A stretch of 61,809 nucleotides of DNA, taken from assembly GCA_038043285.1 (NCBI GenBank), contig JBBTCJ010000142.1:1-61809 (forward strand). The letters run 5' to 3'. Shown here one piece after another: positions 53,278 to 61,809 of this stretch (position 1 is the stretch's first letter; every line of letters starts with the position of its first letter). The translations under genes and the position numbers were made by a program. The notes below the pieces were generated by a model, which was not told the origin of the DNA, did no database searches, and saw nothing but the letters and a program-made list of their open reading frames with translations. The stretch is from JBBTCJ01 sp038043285. GTDB lineage: Bacteria; Planctomycetota; Phycisphaerae; UBA1845.

Positions 53278-53881
53278 GGTGTGTGTGTGCGCTCAGAATG
53301 GGCTGGCCACAACGGCCATCGGGCACGCGCCGCGGGAAACGCCGGGACCGCGCAATGGGCAGCCGACCCATTCACCCGGTATGGACATCTTACCGTGGCC
53401 GGCGCGCCCTTTCTATTACAACAGCGGCGCCGCGGAACCGGTTCGAGTCTCATTTGGGCTGCGAACGCAACCCCGCGTTAACCAAATCGGGGTGTCAACC
53501 GAGAGAGGCAGAGAGTTTGAGAGTTTCTGGCGAGGGGGCGAGCGTAAACGTAGGGGTTGCGTCCGGGCTGGCGGAAGCGGCGTTGCAAACAGAGAGCGCG
53601 GCCTCTCGGCAGCTGGCGCGCAACGTCGCGTGGTTGGCGGACTTACGGCGATCGCCGCGAGTGACGATTTCGCGTCGAGCCGCTAACGAAAAAGCCACCG
53701 AAGTTATCGGTGGCGGGGTGACCTCCCCGAACGTAACCGTCTCGAACCTTGGCATCGTGGGGCGGACCGGGTCTCGTTGGGCCGACATGTTAACCGCGCG
53801 AGCGCAGCGAGGTCAACGGCGCCCACGTCCCGGTCGGTGCGGTTGGTTCATGCAAATTCCTCTATGCGATTATCAAAACCC
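53278..53881. other. Intergenic region between the unknown gene and brxL
   Basis: About 600 bp with a minus-strand terminator at 53689-53714 and no well-supported gene. A GGTTCGAGTC string near 53448 is discussed under rejected items. Confidence 0.5.
53689..53714 (-). terminator. Intrinsic terminator of the BREX operon
   Basis: On the minus strand GCCACCGA pairs with TCGGTGGC across a five-base loop and is followed by TTTTTCG (plus-strand AAAAA at 53689-53693). It lies about 170 bp downstream of the brxL stop, so it separates the defence operon from the recombinase genes. Confidence 0.8.
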
Positions 53882-55909
53882 TTACGTCAACCCCAGCGCC
53901 TTCATCGCTGCCGTCATGGGGTCCGAAAAGAAGATCGGATCGACACGCTCGACAATGTCCCCCGACACCTCGAGGAAATTGCGTTTGTTCTCCAACGGGA
54001 TCAGTGCTCGGCGCGCGCCGTTATCCATACCCACCTGGAGGGGCTCCGCCAGCGAACGCAGGGACTTGATATTCCCCTGGATGCTGAGATCTCCGAGGAT
54101 CACGAGCCCTGCCGAGACAGACTGTTTTTTGATGGCGGAATACATCGCAACGATGAGGGCAACGCCCGCCTCACATGGAACATGGTTACCGAGAAGGTCG
54201 ATGCCCTCCACATGGAAATCGGTCATGTCCGCCTGCTGCGATATCCCCATCTTGACCTTCTGGGCTGCCAGATAGGCAAAGGCCCGCTGGATGGACTCCT
54301 TCATCGTTCCGTCGATGCCGCCGGCGATCTTCAACTTCCCGGTGCCGGGAGAACATCCCACCTCCAGCCGGTACAGACCGACTCTGCCCTGGTCATCGAC
54401 AGAAGCCGTGTAGACTGAGCCGGGAGCCAGAGGGTCAGAAGAGATCATGTCCCGTCCGCCCTGTTCGGGAACGCCGACAAAGCGCTCTTCCCGGGTCTCG
54501 TTGTCCGTGTAGGAAAAGGAGGTCTGGTGGTATTCGAAGGAGCCGAGCTTCTTGAGCTGCTCCTTGACCCGACGCCGACCTTCCAAAGCCAGTTCGACAA
54601 GCTCGGCCAACTCGTCCCGGCTTACCTCGCCGTGCGGGTATATGAGCTTCATCAGCCCCGACACGGTCTTGCGCACGGCCTTCACATCGCGTGCATTGAG
54701 ATGATGGCCCAGCGAGAAGTGGCGATCTATCGTCTCGGTAAAGTTGTGCTTACGGAGTTCGCGGAGCGCCTCGGCGAGATAATCCACTACGAAGCCATAG
54801 TGGTCGGTGAAGAACTCGACCCGCATCTTGGGGATTTCCCATCCGGGAATGTAGAAGTGAAGACGGTCCAGAAACGCCAGGTCTTCGCGGATCACTTCCG
54901 GCATCGGAATGAAAAGGTGCGAGGATCGGACCATGACATCCACCGCCTGGTTGGTGTTGCCGAACATGGCGATGGAGGCCATGCCCGTTAGGGCATCTTT
55001 GCCCCGCGCGAATGTCCCGGACTCGCAGTAGGTTTTCAAGGTGGTCACGACTTCCTTGGGCATCTTCTGGAGGTCGGCCACTTCATCGAAGGCCACCGCG
55101 TCCCAAATGCCTACCAAGCCCATCTTTCCGGTCGCCATGTTGTAGAACAAGTTGGCCACTGTCGTAGCGCCGGTCAGCAAGATCGTGTACGGCGAGAGTT
55201 CCTGGTATGCGTAGCTCTTGCCCGTGCCCCGAGGCCCCAACTCAACGAGGTTGTAGTTGTTTTCACAGAGGGGAATCATGCGGGCTAAGAACAGCATCTT
55301 CAGCCGACGGTCGAAATCGTGCGGCTCGAGGCCGATGGTTCTTAGAAGGAGATCGATCCACTCATCAGAGGAGAACTGCCGACGACACTCGCGGAACTCC
55401 GCCAGATCGAAAGTGGCAATCTGGATGGGCTTCAGGCCATCGATCCAGAACGGACTGCGCTTGCCCTTGGCCTCCTCGTCGTACTGGTGCCGGATGTCGA
55501 CCTGGGCCCAGACGCCCCCCATGAGAAGCCGGTCGTATTCCCGCATGAAGTGCTCCGGTACGTGAATGAATTTGTGCCCGAAATTGACCAGCTCCGCCCA
55601 GTGCTTGTCGTCGTCGGAAAGGTAGCGAACCTTCACCTTGTCGATCAGGGTATGCTTGCCCTTGTCCTTGACCATCGATTGCGCCTTGTTGGCCTCGTCG
55701 GGCCGGACGAAATTCGAAGAGATCGTCGTGTTTACGACGCGCAGGCCCGCCTCGATGGCGGACGAGTCGTCCGTCGCGCAATACTTCCCAAGCAGATACT
55801 CCAGAACGAACACGGGGACGTTCGCGCCGACCTTTACCTTGCGGACCAGATCCTTCCGAACGACTTTTCCTGCGAATACTTTTGTCGCTTTTCGGTCTAG
55901 GTCAGGCAT
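53882..55909 (-). CDS. brxL: BrxL, BREX Lon-like AAA+ protein
   Basis: 675 residues, about the size of the BrxL subfamily annotated in BREX loci. The N-terminal 200 residues are BrxL-specific (DLDRKATKVFAGKVVRKDLV). The AAA+ part has a P-loop GPRGTGKSYAYQELSP and Walker B-like VAFDEVADLQKMP; a GNTNQAVDVMVRSSHLF segment follows. The C-terminus has a Lon protease-like fold (DFHVEGIDLLGNHVPCEAGV, then ALIVAMYSAIKKQSV and ILGDLSIQGNIKSLRSLAEP). The catalytic Ser motif PSAG of Lon is replaced by PCEAG, so protease activity is doubtful, as already noted for this family; BrxL is thought to be a DNA-dependent ATPase. It starts 11 nt after the pglZ stop with AGGAC as ribosome site. Last gene of the defence operon. 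Confidence 0.92.
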   Translation of the reverse strand: MPDLDRKATKVFAGKVVRKDLVRKVKVGANVPVFVLEYLLGKYCATDDSSAIEAGLRVVNTTISSNFVRPDEANKAQSMVKDKGKHTLIDKVKVRYLSDDDKHWAELVNFGHKFIHVPEHFMREYDRLLMGGVWAQVDIRHQYDEEAKGKRSPFWIDGLKPIQIATFDLAEFRECRRQFSSDEWIDLLLRTIGLEPHDFDRRLKMLFLARMIPLCENNYNLVELGPRGTGKSYAYQELSPYTILLTGATTVANLFYNMATGKMGLVGIWDAVAFDEVADLQKMPKEVVTTLKTYCESGTFARGKDALTGMASIAMFGNTNQAVDVMVRSSHLFIPMPEVIREDLAFLDRLHFYIPGWEIPKMRVEFFTDHYGFVVDYLAEALRELRKHNFTETIDRHFSLGHHLNARDVKAVRKTVSGLMKLIYPHGEVSRDELAELVELALEGRRRVKEQLKKLGSFEYHQTSFSYTDNETREERFVGVPEQGGRDMISSDPLAPGSVYTASVDDQGRVGLYRLEVGCSPGTGKLKIAGGIDGTMKESIQRAFAYLAAQKVKMGISQQADMTDFHVEGIDLLGNHVPCEAGVALIVAMYSAIKKQSVSAGLVILGDLSIQGNIKSLRSLAEPLQVGMDNGARRALIPLENKRNFLEVSGDIVERVDPIFFSDPMTAAMKALGLT

Positions 55910-55920
55910 CTACGTGTCCT

Positions 55921-58521
55921 CTACAGGGCAATGGCCACCTCTATCTTCTCCACGCGGGTCAATTCAGCCCCACTCGCGCCGTCAATCAAGTACAACCCTA
56001 CCGTTTTTTGATCAAGTTCCTCAACGACCATTAACGTGATGGTATTGGGGGCGATGTCTTGGGGATTGGCGTCGTGCTTCTTGAGAACGACATCTCCCGT
56101 TGCCTCGTCGAAACCGTAGGACGCGCTCACGGGTCGTGAAACATTCTTGCCCTTGGCCCGGAGCTCGACGCGAACCTTCGGCGGCTCCAACACAAACAGG
56201 TTTGTGTTTCGTCCCTCCACTAGAACCGAGAAGAATCGCGTCGTGAGTTTCTGGCTGCCCGGCGTGAGCTTCCATTCGATCCCCGACGGCGGTCCAGCCA
56301 CCGCCTTCGCCCGGGGCTGCAAAACCAGGAGTGGGATGATCATTTCCTGCGGAGAAAGGCCTCCGTGGAAATAGGCCCTTCCGCCACCCTTGGCCTTGAA
56401 GCACGCAAAGGTCCACGGCGCAGCCAGATCAAATTCCCCCTCCATGCCTAACGCCGTCAGGGGAGCACGCAGGTAAGCGTCACCCGCCTTCCCGCCGCGT
56501 CCGACCCATACACGCCGGTGAAGGTCCACGGTCTCCCCGCCCGGCGCATCAACTTTCATGTCTTCGCTCAGCTCGTCGGCGAAGAGGTGCCCGTGATCGG
56601 AGGTCAGAACGATCCGTTCGATCCCGGCCTCGGCCAGGATCCGAATCCCTCTCCGCAGATCGTTCAGGACGCCGTCCATTTGACGCCGCGCCTGGGCAAT
56701 GTTGTCCTGTTCGCAAAGTTCGTCGATTTCCTGCGACGTTACCAGAACCAACTGGGCTTTCTCGATGCCTTCTCGAATCTTCTTGGACGGCTTGGGCAGG
56801 AGATTCTCCAGCTTGGTCTCGAATACGCTCACGCCCGCGTGCTCCGTCAGGAACGCGACGCGGTCCTTGCGGTCCTTGATGACCGTTCCACCGATCTCAA
56901 CGGCCAGCTTGCCTCCACCGGCGTTGACGACCTTAGCCGACTCGTGGGCGCGGGGAAGGAGCGCCGCCATGCCGATCTCGGTGATCGTCGGCACGGCGCT
57001 GACCGCCGGATGAAGTTCGGTCTCGAAATCGTCCTTGAGCAAGCGAGCCAGCTCGCGTGCCATCTCGAAGCGGAGGGCGTCCACCCACACGTAGGCGACC
57101 TTCGCCGTACCCAGCGTCGGCTTGACATGCTTCTCGAAAATGTCCCGCTGGCGAATCAGGCCCTTGATTGGAAGTCTTGTCTTCTGGATTTGCCCCACGA
57201 ACTGCCGAGCCAGATCGGACCCCACTTGCGTATAGCGTTGCCGAGCGCGAACGATCAGCTTCTCGATGCTCTCGTGATCATCACCGATCTGCGGTTCGAA
57301 GTTGTGCCAGCGGCTCTCCATGTGGCGGTGATGGGTGTCGAGCTGGCACCACGGCGAGCGCCCGTCGGCATACTGCTTGACGAGGTCTGGCAGGGACGTT
57401 GGGGCCTTCTTCATGGCCTGCTCCACGCGCTCGGCCTCGAGGAGGACCTCGGCGGCCGATGCCACCAGCGCCCACCGGGCCTGGAGCTTCGGCTCCACGT
57501 CGCACCAGAAGCGAGATAGGCGTGACTCGGCCGCGTTCAGCATTTCGCCGTCCGTGGCCTCCAGGAGGCGGTTCTCGACGTGCCGCAATAGAGCGCGCTC
57601 GATGGCCGAGAAGGTTTCGATCTCCGCAATCGCGTCCGGGTAGAAATCCAAAGTTGCCAGTGCGAATTCCTGCTCGACCTGCGTCGCGGCAGCGATGTAA
57701 CTTTCACGCCGATCGCGGCGCAAGCGCCACGTGCGGGCGAGCGCCATGCATGCGTTTCGGCTCGCGGCCACGGAGGCAATCGGGGCGGAGTCGAGCTTGG
57801 ACGGCACGGCCCCGCCGAGCCCAGCAACCAAGTCGGTCAATAGGACGTGGCGAGCCAGGCGCTGGCGCAAATCATGGAGTCCGGAATCCTTCGGCGTTTC
57901 GAAGCCGAAATCCCGGAGGAGAAGCTCCGCGAGTTCACCCTCCGCCTCCTTCTTCGTGATCTCGCTGTCATGGCGGTCACTATCCAGAAAGGCCAAGGCG
58001 ATGTCTTGAGGGTTGCCGGTGCCGAAGATGAGGGTGAGGACGCCCCTGGAGATTTCGCCGCCTTTGTCGGCCAAGGCGTTGAGGTCGGCCAGCCTCAACT
58101 TGCCCGCATCCGTCTGCTTCTCCACATCGGAGGCGGTCCCGTCACCCAACACACCTTTGAGCGCGTTGCGGGCCACGATGGCAAGGCGCGTGTTCCGCAT
58201 GGGCGGCTGCTGGCCAGGCTGCATAACCACGCCCGCTGCCTCCAGCTCGATCAGGGCGTGGTCCGTCTGATCCTGGGCCATGGGCACGTAGACCACCAGA
58301 CGCGGCGGCTCTTCGCCATCCATGAGCTTCTTCTGGTCGATCCGCCAGCGCAGGTTGATGAAGCTGCCCTCGTAGCGCAGGACCGTCGTATCGGGCAGAT
58401 CGAGTGTCTCAACCGCCTCGGCGTAGACGCCCTCGGGGTCGTACCAGACCACAACGCCGTTGTCCGCCACCTGCTTGGTAATGAGGCTCACCAGATGATC
58501 TGTGACAATGGCCGGGCTCAT
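55921..58521 (-). CDS. pglZ: PglZ, BREX phosphatase-fold protein
   Basis: 866 residues. The alkaline-phosphatase-fold PglZ domain is in the C-terminal half: AKVAYVWVDALRFEMARELA (metal-binding Asp), VPTITEIGMAALLPRAHES, IERIVLTSDHGHLFADELSE (metal-binding DHGH) and HRRVWVGRGGKAGDAYLRAP then FHGGLSPQEMIIPLLV. The N-terminal 350 residues form a large PglZ-associated helical region starting SPAIVTDHLVSLITKQVADN. In BREX, PglZ works with BrxL and the methylase; its exact target is unknown. The ATG at 58521 overlaps the stop of the SIR2 gene as ATGA, showing close translational coupling. Confidence 0.93.
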   Translation of the reverse strand: MSPAIVTDHLVSLITKQVADNGVVVWYDPEGVYAEAVETLDLPDTTVLRYEGSFINLRWRIDQKKLMDGEEPPRLVVYVPMAQDQTDHALIELEAAGVVMQPGQQPPMRNTRLAIVARNALKGVLGDGTASDVEKQTDAGKLRLADLNALADKGGEISRGVLTLIFGTGNPQDIALAFLDSDRHDSEITKKEAEGELAELLLRDFGFETPKDSGLHDLRQRLARHVLLTDLVAGLGGAVPSKLDSAPIASVAASRNACMALARTWRLRRDRRESYIAAATQVEQEFALATLDFYPDAIAEIETFSAIERALLRHVENRLLEATDGEMLNAAESRLSRFWCDVEPKLQARWALVASAAEVLLEAERVEQAMKKAPTSLPDLVKQYADGRSPWCQLDTHHRHMESRWHNFEPQIGDDHESIEKLIVRARQRYTQVGSDLARQFVGQIQKTRLPIKGLIRQRDIFEKHVKPTLGTAKVAYVWVDALRFEMARELARLLKDDFETELHPAVSAVPTITEIGMAALLPRAHESAKVVNAGGGKLAVEIGGTVIKDRKDRVAFLTEHAGVSVFETKLENLLPKPSKKIREGIEKAQLVLVTSQEIDELCEQDNIAQARRQMDGVLNDLRRGIRILAEAGIERIVLTSDHGHLFADELSEDMKVDAPGGETVDLHRRVWVGRGGKAGDAYLRAPLTALGMEGEFDLAAPWTFACFKAKGGGRAYFHGGLSPQEMIIPLLVLQPRAKAVAGPPSGIEWKLTPGSQKLTTRFFSVLVEGRNTNLFVLEPPKVRVELRAKGKNVSRPVSASYGFDEATGDVVLKKHDANPQDIAPNTITLMVVEELDQKTVGLYLIDGASGAELTRVEKIEVAIAL

Positions 58522-59672
58522 GTTGTCACGCCCTCCACAGCCGTAGGGTTCTCACAGAAGCGCTCAAACGAAAGTTCGGTCCAGTGAACCTTCGCCTTGT
58601 CCCGAAAGAACCTGGTGTAGCGGTCCTTCTCCGCCCGCTTGGCCGCCGGCTCCTTGCCCGCGTGCTCGTTGACGACGAACACATCTGGTGTGCGCGCCCC
58701 GTTCACTTCCACGCGCTTCAGCAAGTAGCGCACATGCACGTCGGCATCGGGGAATGAGTAGCCGCAGAAGACGATTCGCCTACATTCCAGAAGCGACTGT
58801 TCGGCGGCGTGCCAGATTTGCCGCAGGTAGAGATTGGACAGCGCCTTGAAATAGGTTGGCGGAATGATGATGGGCACGGCGAGTGTTTGGCACCTGCTGC
58901 ATACGCAGTCGCCAGGCCGCCACTTCAGGCGACAGACGCCCTTTTCCCGTGGCGTGATCCTCATTGCCCGACACGTCGGGCAATACAACCAGTTCAGGCT
59001 TCCGTGAAGTTTGAACAGCTTGATGCTCCGGGCGGCACGTGGCTTCGTCCAATCACGACCCGCGTTCATGAACTCGACCGCGTAATCCAAGTCAATCTCG
59101 TCAAGTCCCAGGAGCGCATTATCGATCAGGATGTCGTAGTTCAGACTGACGAAGGACGTGTTGCGCAGTTGCCCGGCCCCTTCTAGTGAGCGCACTAGCC
59201 TTGGATGATGCGGCGCATTACCCCGAAGCTTGTGATCCAGGATCTCCGCAATCAGCAAGGTCAGGATGTCGTGCATGTGCTGAAGTCGCGGCTTCTGCTG
59301 GGCATCCACGGTGTGAGAGGTTCCCCAATCGCGAAAGCTCTCACGTTGTGAGTCGGCAAGCTCGATGATGCCAAGCACCTCTTCGAAGGTCGGAAACGTC
59401 GCTCGCTCAATTGAATCCTGGTCGTCGACATCGATTCCGAAGAACACTTCGAAGAAGGTTGCGAGCTCCCTGTCCCATGCATGGTTGGCCGGACCCGGGG
59501 CCTGGTTGTTGTAGTGGCGGAAGTAATCGCGGAACAGCTCCCCCTGCAAGGGCGCGCCATCGGCGCGAGAAGCGCCTGCGCCGAGGAACACAACTGTTCT
59601 GTCGTCCTGCGCGCGCTGATCCCTCACCCGATCGGCATCCATCCTGGAGGTGCGTCGATTACGATTCGACAT
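58518..59672 (-). CDS. SIR2-domain protein inside the BREX operon (putative NADase)
   Basis: 384 residues. SIR2-like motifs in order: TVVFLGAGASRADGAPLQGE (GAGAS), FVSLNYDILIDNAL (the NYD motif), KLHGSLNWLYCPTCR (HGS, general base/NAD region), VPIIIPPTYFKALSN and FCGYSFPDADVHVRYLLKR. A four-Cys cluster (CPTC near residue 230 and CSRC about 24 residues later) probably binds zinc. In phage defence, SIR2 domains commonly deplete NAD+ to abort infection (as in Thoeris, DSR and AVAST-type systems); here it lies between pglX and pglZ, overlapping the former by 14 nt and the latter by 4 nt, so it should be an accessory effector of the same system. Start and end fit the overlaps. Activity itself is inferred. 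Confidence 0.88.
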   Translation of the reverse strand: MSNRNRRTSRMDADRVRDQRAQDDRTVVFLGAGASRADGAPLQGELFRDYFRHYNNQAPGPANHAWDRELATFFEVFFGIDVDDQDSIERATFPTFEEVLGIIELADSQRESFRDWGTSHTVDAQQKPRLQHMHDILTLLIAEILDHKLRGNAPHHPRLVRSLEGAGQLRNTSFVSLNYDILIDNALLGLDEIDLDYAVEFMNAGRDWTKPRAARSIKLFKLHGSLNWLYCPTCRAMRITPREKGVCRLKWRPGDCVCSRCQTLAVPIIIPPTYFKALSNLYLRQIWHAAEQSLLECRRIVFCGYSFPDADVHVRYLLKRVEVNGARTPDVFVVNEHAGKEPAAKRAEKDRYTRFFRDKAKVHWTELSFERFCENPTAVEGVTT

Positions 59673-61809
59673 CGACTTCCTCCTCTTCAGCGACTTCGAA
59701 CTCTTCGTCCGCGGTCACGTCGGCTTCGGTAGCTCGCTTGGACCTCGGCGGCGGCACCGCGCACAGGTGTTCCAGGCCGTGAGCGATCGCAACCGAGCGA
59801 TCGCGCTTGCACAGCTCCTTTACCCGGTCGGGCCAGCGCTGGTAGGCGATGTGCGACCAGTCGTACTTGCCCTCCTGGAGTTCTTCCCAGTACTTCTTGG
59901 CCTCCTTCCAGGGGACGAGTTCCCACAAGGGGGCGATGTTGAGCACCACGCCGTCATTGAGGTCGGGTGTCAAGTGGAGATCGGCCGCGCGGCGGAGCTT
60001 ATCCTTGAAGTCGTGCAACTCGGAGACGAACTGCTCCTGGCGGTCGATGTCCTTTTCGATTTGCTTGGCCTCGCGGCCGGAGCTGCCCGCCACGTCCTTC
60101 CGGTCGCGGAGCGTCCGCAGGCGGTCCTCTTCCAGGCGAACCTTGGGCTCTACGTAGTTGAGGAGAGCCTTGAAAAGAATGTCCTTGTCCAAGCGGTGGT
60201 AATAGAGCCAGAGTCCGTAGTTGCCCCTGGCTGAGCGCAGATACCAATAGATGGGGGCCTTGCGCCGGCTCCTTGAGTAGCGCCTGACGTGATCCATCCA
60301 GAAGCCGCAGTTACCCGGCTTGCGGAAATAGTCGCGCAGTTCACGGACGCCCAGAATCTCGCAGGCCTCCTTCTCAATCGCCTCAGTGCGGTCTTTCCAG
60401 ATCAGTTCAAGAACATCCCGCACGCGGCGAACGATGTCACCGGAATTCTCGGGGTCGTCGGGAACGATGCCGTTGTTGTCGATGCGAAGCGGGTATCGCG
60501 GAAACGCTTCTCCCGCTGGCAATCCGTCGTCTCCAACCAGCATTCCTGGAGAACAGACTGGGAATGGCGCAAGCGGCAATGGAAACTCCTGCTGCTGAGG
60601 CCCGTTAATCGCAAACCGAACGTCCCACCTTCCGAACGCAGCTCCTACAGCCCAGGACACAAGCTCATTGGCGAGATGATAAGCGTCTATCCCCCCTGCT
60701 TCACCCCCTCCATTCTCCGATTCATCCTTCTGTTCGTCGGATACATCCTCGGTCCCCTCGTTCCCGCTCAATTCGAAGTTAATCCAACGCCTGTCCTCAT
60801 CCACTAAACCATAGGCCTCAAGTACAACATCGTTCACTTGGCTCTGCAAAGCACCCACGGTCGCTCGCGTCTCCATCACCTGTTCACTGCACTTCTCACA
60901 CGCTTCACCGATGGTTCCAGTATCGCGGGCCAGTAACAGGCGAGGCAAACGAAACACTACTGAAGTCTCATCTGTAGTGTGCTCCTTGAAGGACAGGTGA
61001 TATAGTGTGCTGGCTAGGTCACCTAGTTGAACCGTTGCATCCGCCGTAAGTTCTGGGAAAGGCACCTTTTGGATATACCCCACTTCGAATTTCAATGACT
61101 GACCTCCAGCCGAACCACGGGGCATGAACAGGCGAATCAGAGCAAAAAACACATCACTGTTGAGTACTCCGAGCATAGGGAGAAGTAGGTTGCCATCAGC
61201 AAATAGACCAGGCCCGCCAACAGAGAACACGCTTCCTGGTGGCATCATCCTAAAACTGCCCCGCTTGTGAGGAAGATAAGACCAAGTTATCCCAGGGCGG
61301 AAATAGCAGCCCTCGCTTCTAACATTACGAGAGACAGGGCCGTAGAGTGCAGAATTGTACTCTTTTAGAGCTCTTCCATCATTCTCCCAATCCAAGAATA
61401 GATGGTGGTTGCTACTGTATTGGTGAAACCCACCTCCCTTGGCAAAAGGGACCCAGCGAATACCATTCTTTGTCGCCTCAATGCACTTGGCTTGGATCGC
61501 AGAAATAGGAAAGGCGCCTGTCGTTTCGAGACCCAGCATTGATGGCGGCGGTATTTCGGTCCATAAGCGCGCAAACCGAAAATCATCCGACGTTTGAAGG
61601 CCAACCCGCGCTTCGCGCCCATCGGCCTCAACGGGTTGCAACGTCCTGAATAGGTGCAATACGGTTGGAGTTACCCAGTAGGCAAGCGGAGAGCCGGGAA
61701 TACCCTTAAAAGAAGAAAGAAGGGTATAGAACAAGCGAGAGGTGTCAGGACAATCCCTCAGCATCGCACGAAGAGCTGTCTGTTTTGCATCCTCAGGAAC
61801 ATCGAGTAA
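59659..61809 (-). CDS. pglX: PglX-type BREX methyltransferase, C-terminal part (5' end outside window)
   Basis: Visible part 716 residues; the frame runs off the right edge with no start (an internal ATG at 61764 is not taken as the start). It is the specificity/C-terminal region of a large PglX/Eco57I-like adenine methyltransferase: LNSDVFFALIRLFMPRGSAG then FEVGYIQKVPFPELT, NDVVLEAYGLVDEDRRWINF, ELVSWAVGAAFGRWDVRFAI, APIYWYLRSARGNYGLWLYY and HRLDKDILFKALLNYVEPKV. The catalytic NPPY motif would be encoded further right. It ends in an acidic tail (EADVTADEEFEVAEEEEVDV). The gene sits first in this visible operon and its stop overlaps the SIR2 start. The 5' part is AT-richer than the 3' part. 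Confidence 0.85.
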   Translation of the reverse strand, partial: LLDVPEDAKQTALRAMLRDCPDTSRLFYTLLSSFKGIPGSPLAYWVTPTVLHLFRTLQPVEADGREARVGLQTSDDFRFARLWTEIPPPSMLGLETTGAFPISAIQAKCIEATKNGIRWVPFAKGGGFHQYSSNHHLFLDWENDGRALKEYNSALYGPVSRNVRSEGCYFRPGITWSYLPHKRGSFRMMPPGSVFSVGGPGLFADGNLLLPMLGVLNSDVFFALIRLFMPRGSAGGQSLKFEVGYIQKVPFPELTADATVQLGDLASTLYHLSFKEHTTDETSVVFRLPRLLLARDTGTIGEACEKCSEQVMETRATVGALQSQVNDVVLEAYGLVDEDRRWINFELSGNEGTEDVSDEQKDESENGGGEAGGIDAYHLANELVSWAVGAAFGRWDVRFAINGPQQQEFPLPLAPFPVCSPGMLVGDDGLPAGEAFPRYPLRIDNNGIVPDDPENSGDIVRRVRDVLELIWKDRTEAIEKEACEILGVRELRDYFRKPGNCGFWMDHVRRYSRSRRKAPIYWYLRSARGNYGLWLYYHRLDKDILFKALLNYVEPKVRLEEDRLRTLRDRKDVAGSSGREAKQIEKDIDRQEQFVSELHDFKDKLRRAADLHLTPDLNDGVVLNIAPLWELVPWKEAKKYWEELQEGKYDWSHIAYQRWPDRVKELCKRDRSVAIAHGLEHLCAVPPPRSKRATEADVTADEEFEVAEEEEVDVES

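Noticed and set aside
53440..53475. Possible tRNA 3' end (GGTTCGAGTC)
   Set aside because: The T-loop-like string has no pairing 5-bp stem on either side and no acceptor, D or anticodon arms. As serine recombinases do not need tRNA sites, it is not evidence for an att site.
53235..54275. Plus-strand open frame of 346 codons over the brxL end
   Set aside because: It overlaps brxL and the terminator, starts inside another gene, and has Arg-rich composition typical of a shadow frame.
56518..57519. Plus-strand open frame of 333 codons opposite pglZ
   Set aside because: Antisense to the PglZ domain, with no family features.

Overview
The window looks like a contig from a Planctomycetota genome, most likely Phycisphaerae-like. 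The evidence is GC-rich coding DNA, large secreted beta-helix and Asp-box proteins ending in dockerin/EF-hand-like tails (D-x-D-G-D-V-D-L-x-D-F), the CNGNxVPDEC motif, VanZ and YlbF-type small proteins, and many short dispersed repeats between genes. One 100-N assembly gap lies at 11539-11638 inside a 60-bp tandem repeat. No rRNA, tRNA or CRISPR array was recognised.

Left part (1-32945) is mostly ordinary chromosome. It holds a membrane-anchored coiled-coil protein; two adjacent secreted proteins with nearly identical C-terminal modules; peptidase T; a two-component pair with a 4-nt overlap; a VanZ-like protein; a ParA/Soj-like ATPase with a repetitive tail; a 1135-residue beta-helix protein; gatB; a lipoprotein; an Lrp-type regulator coupled to a DMT exporter and trmB; an ALDH7 dehydrogenase; a PEP/pyruvate-binding protein; ruvX; a YlbF-like protein; a zinc-finger/AT-hook/winged-helix protein; and aceE.

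The middle (33232-48113) contains an exopolysaccharide cluster (ExeA-like ATPase, Wza-like export protein, BY-kinase, glycosyltransferase), a GCS2/RimK-type ligase pair, a soluble histidine kinase, coaD, a transposase remnant and a large secreted Cys-rich protein. Repeats are concentrated here. At 41423-41741 a repeat array is interrupted by a 128-bp element with terminal inverted repeats and an apparent target-site duplication.

The right end (48295-61809) is an accessory region read entirely on the minus strand. A large serine recombinase operon carries DUF2924 and other small proteins, with one gene pair present twice and one primase-like gene apparently truncated. Upstream of it, behind a good intrinsic terminator at 53689-53714, is a phage-defence operon: pglX (5' end outside the window), a SIR2-domain gene, pglZ and brxL. 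The genes overlap or are separated by 11 nt, so they form one translationally coupled unit. This is a BREX (type 1-like) system with a SIR2-type NADase candidate built into the operon, and it is the most interesting item in the window. The brxA/brxB/brxC genes would lie beyond the right edge.

A dispersed repeat with core GCTCCCTCACGGTCGCGGTA occurs at least ten times between genes and also forms the 60-bp minisatellite translated in the ParA-like tail. A decayed REP-associated tyrosine transposase (RAYT) sits directly beside one copy.
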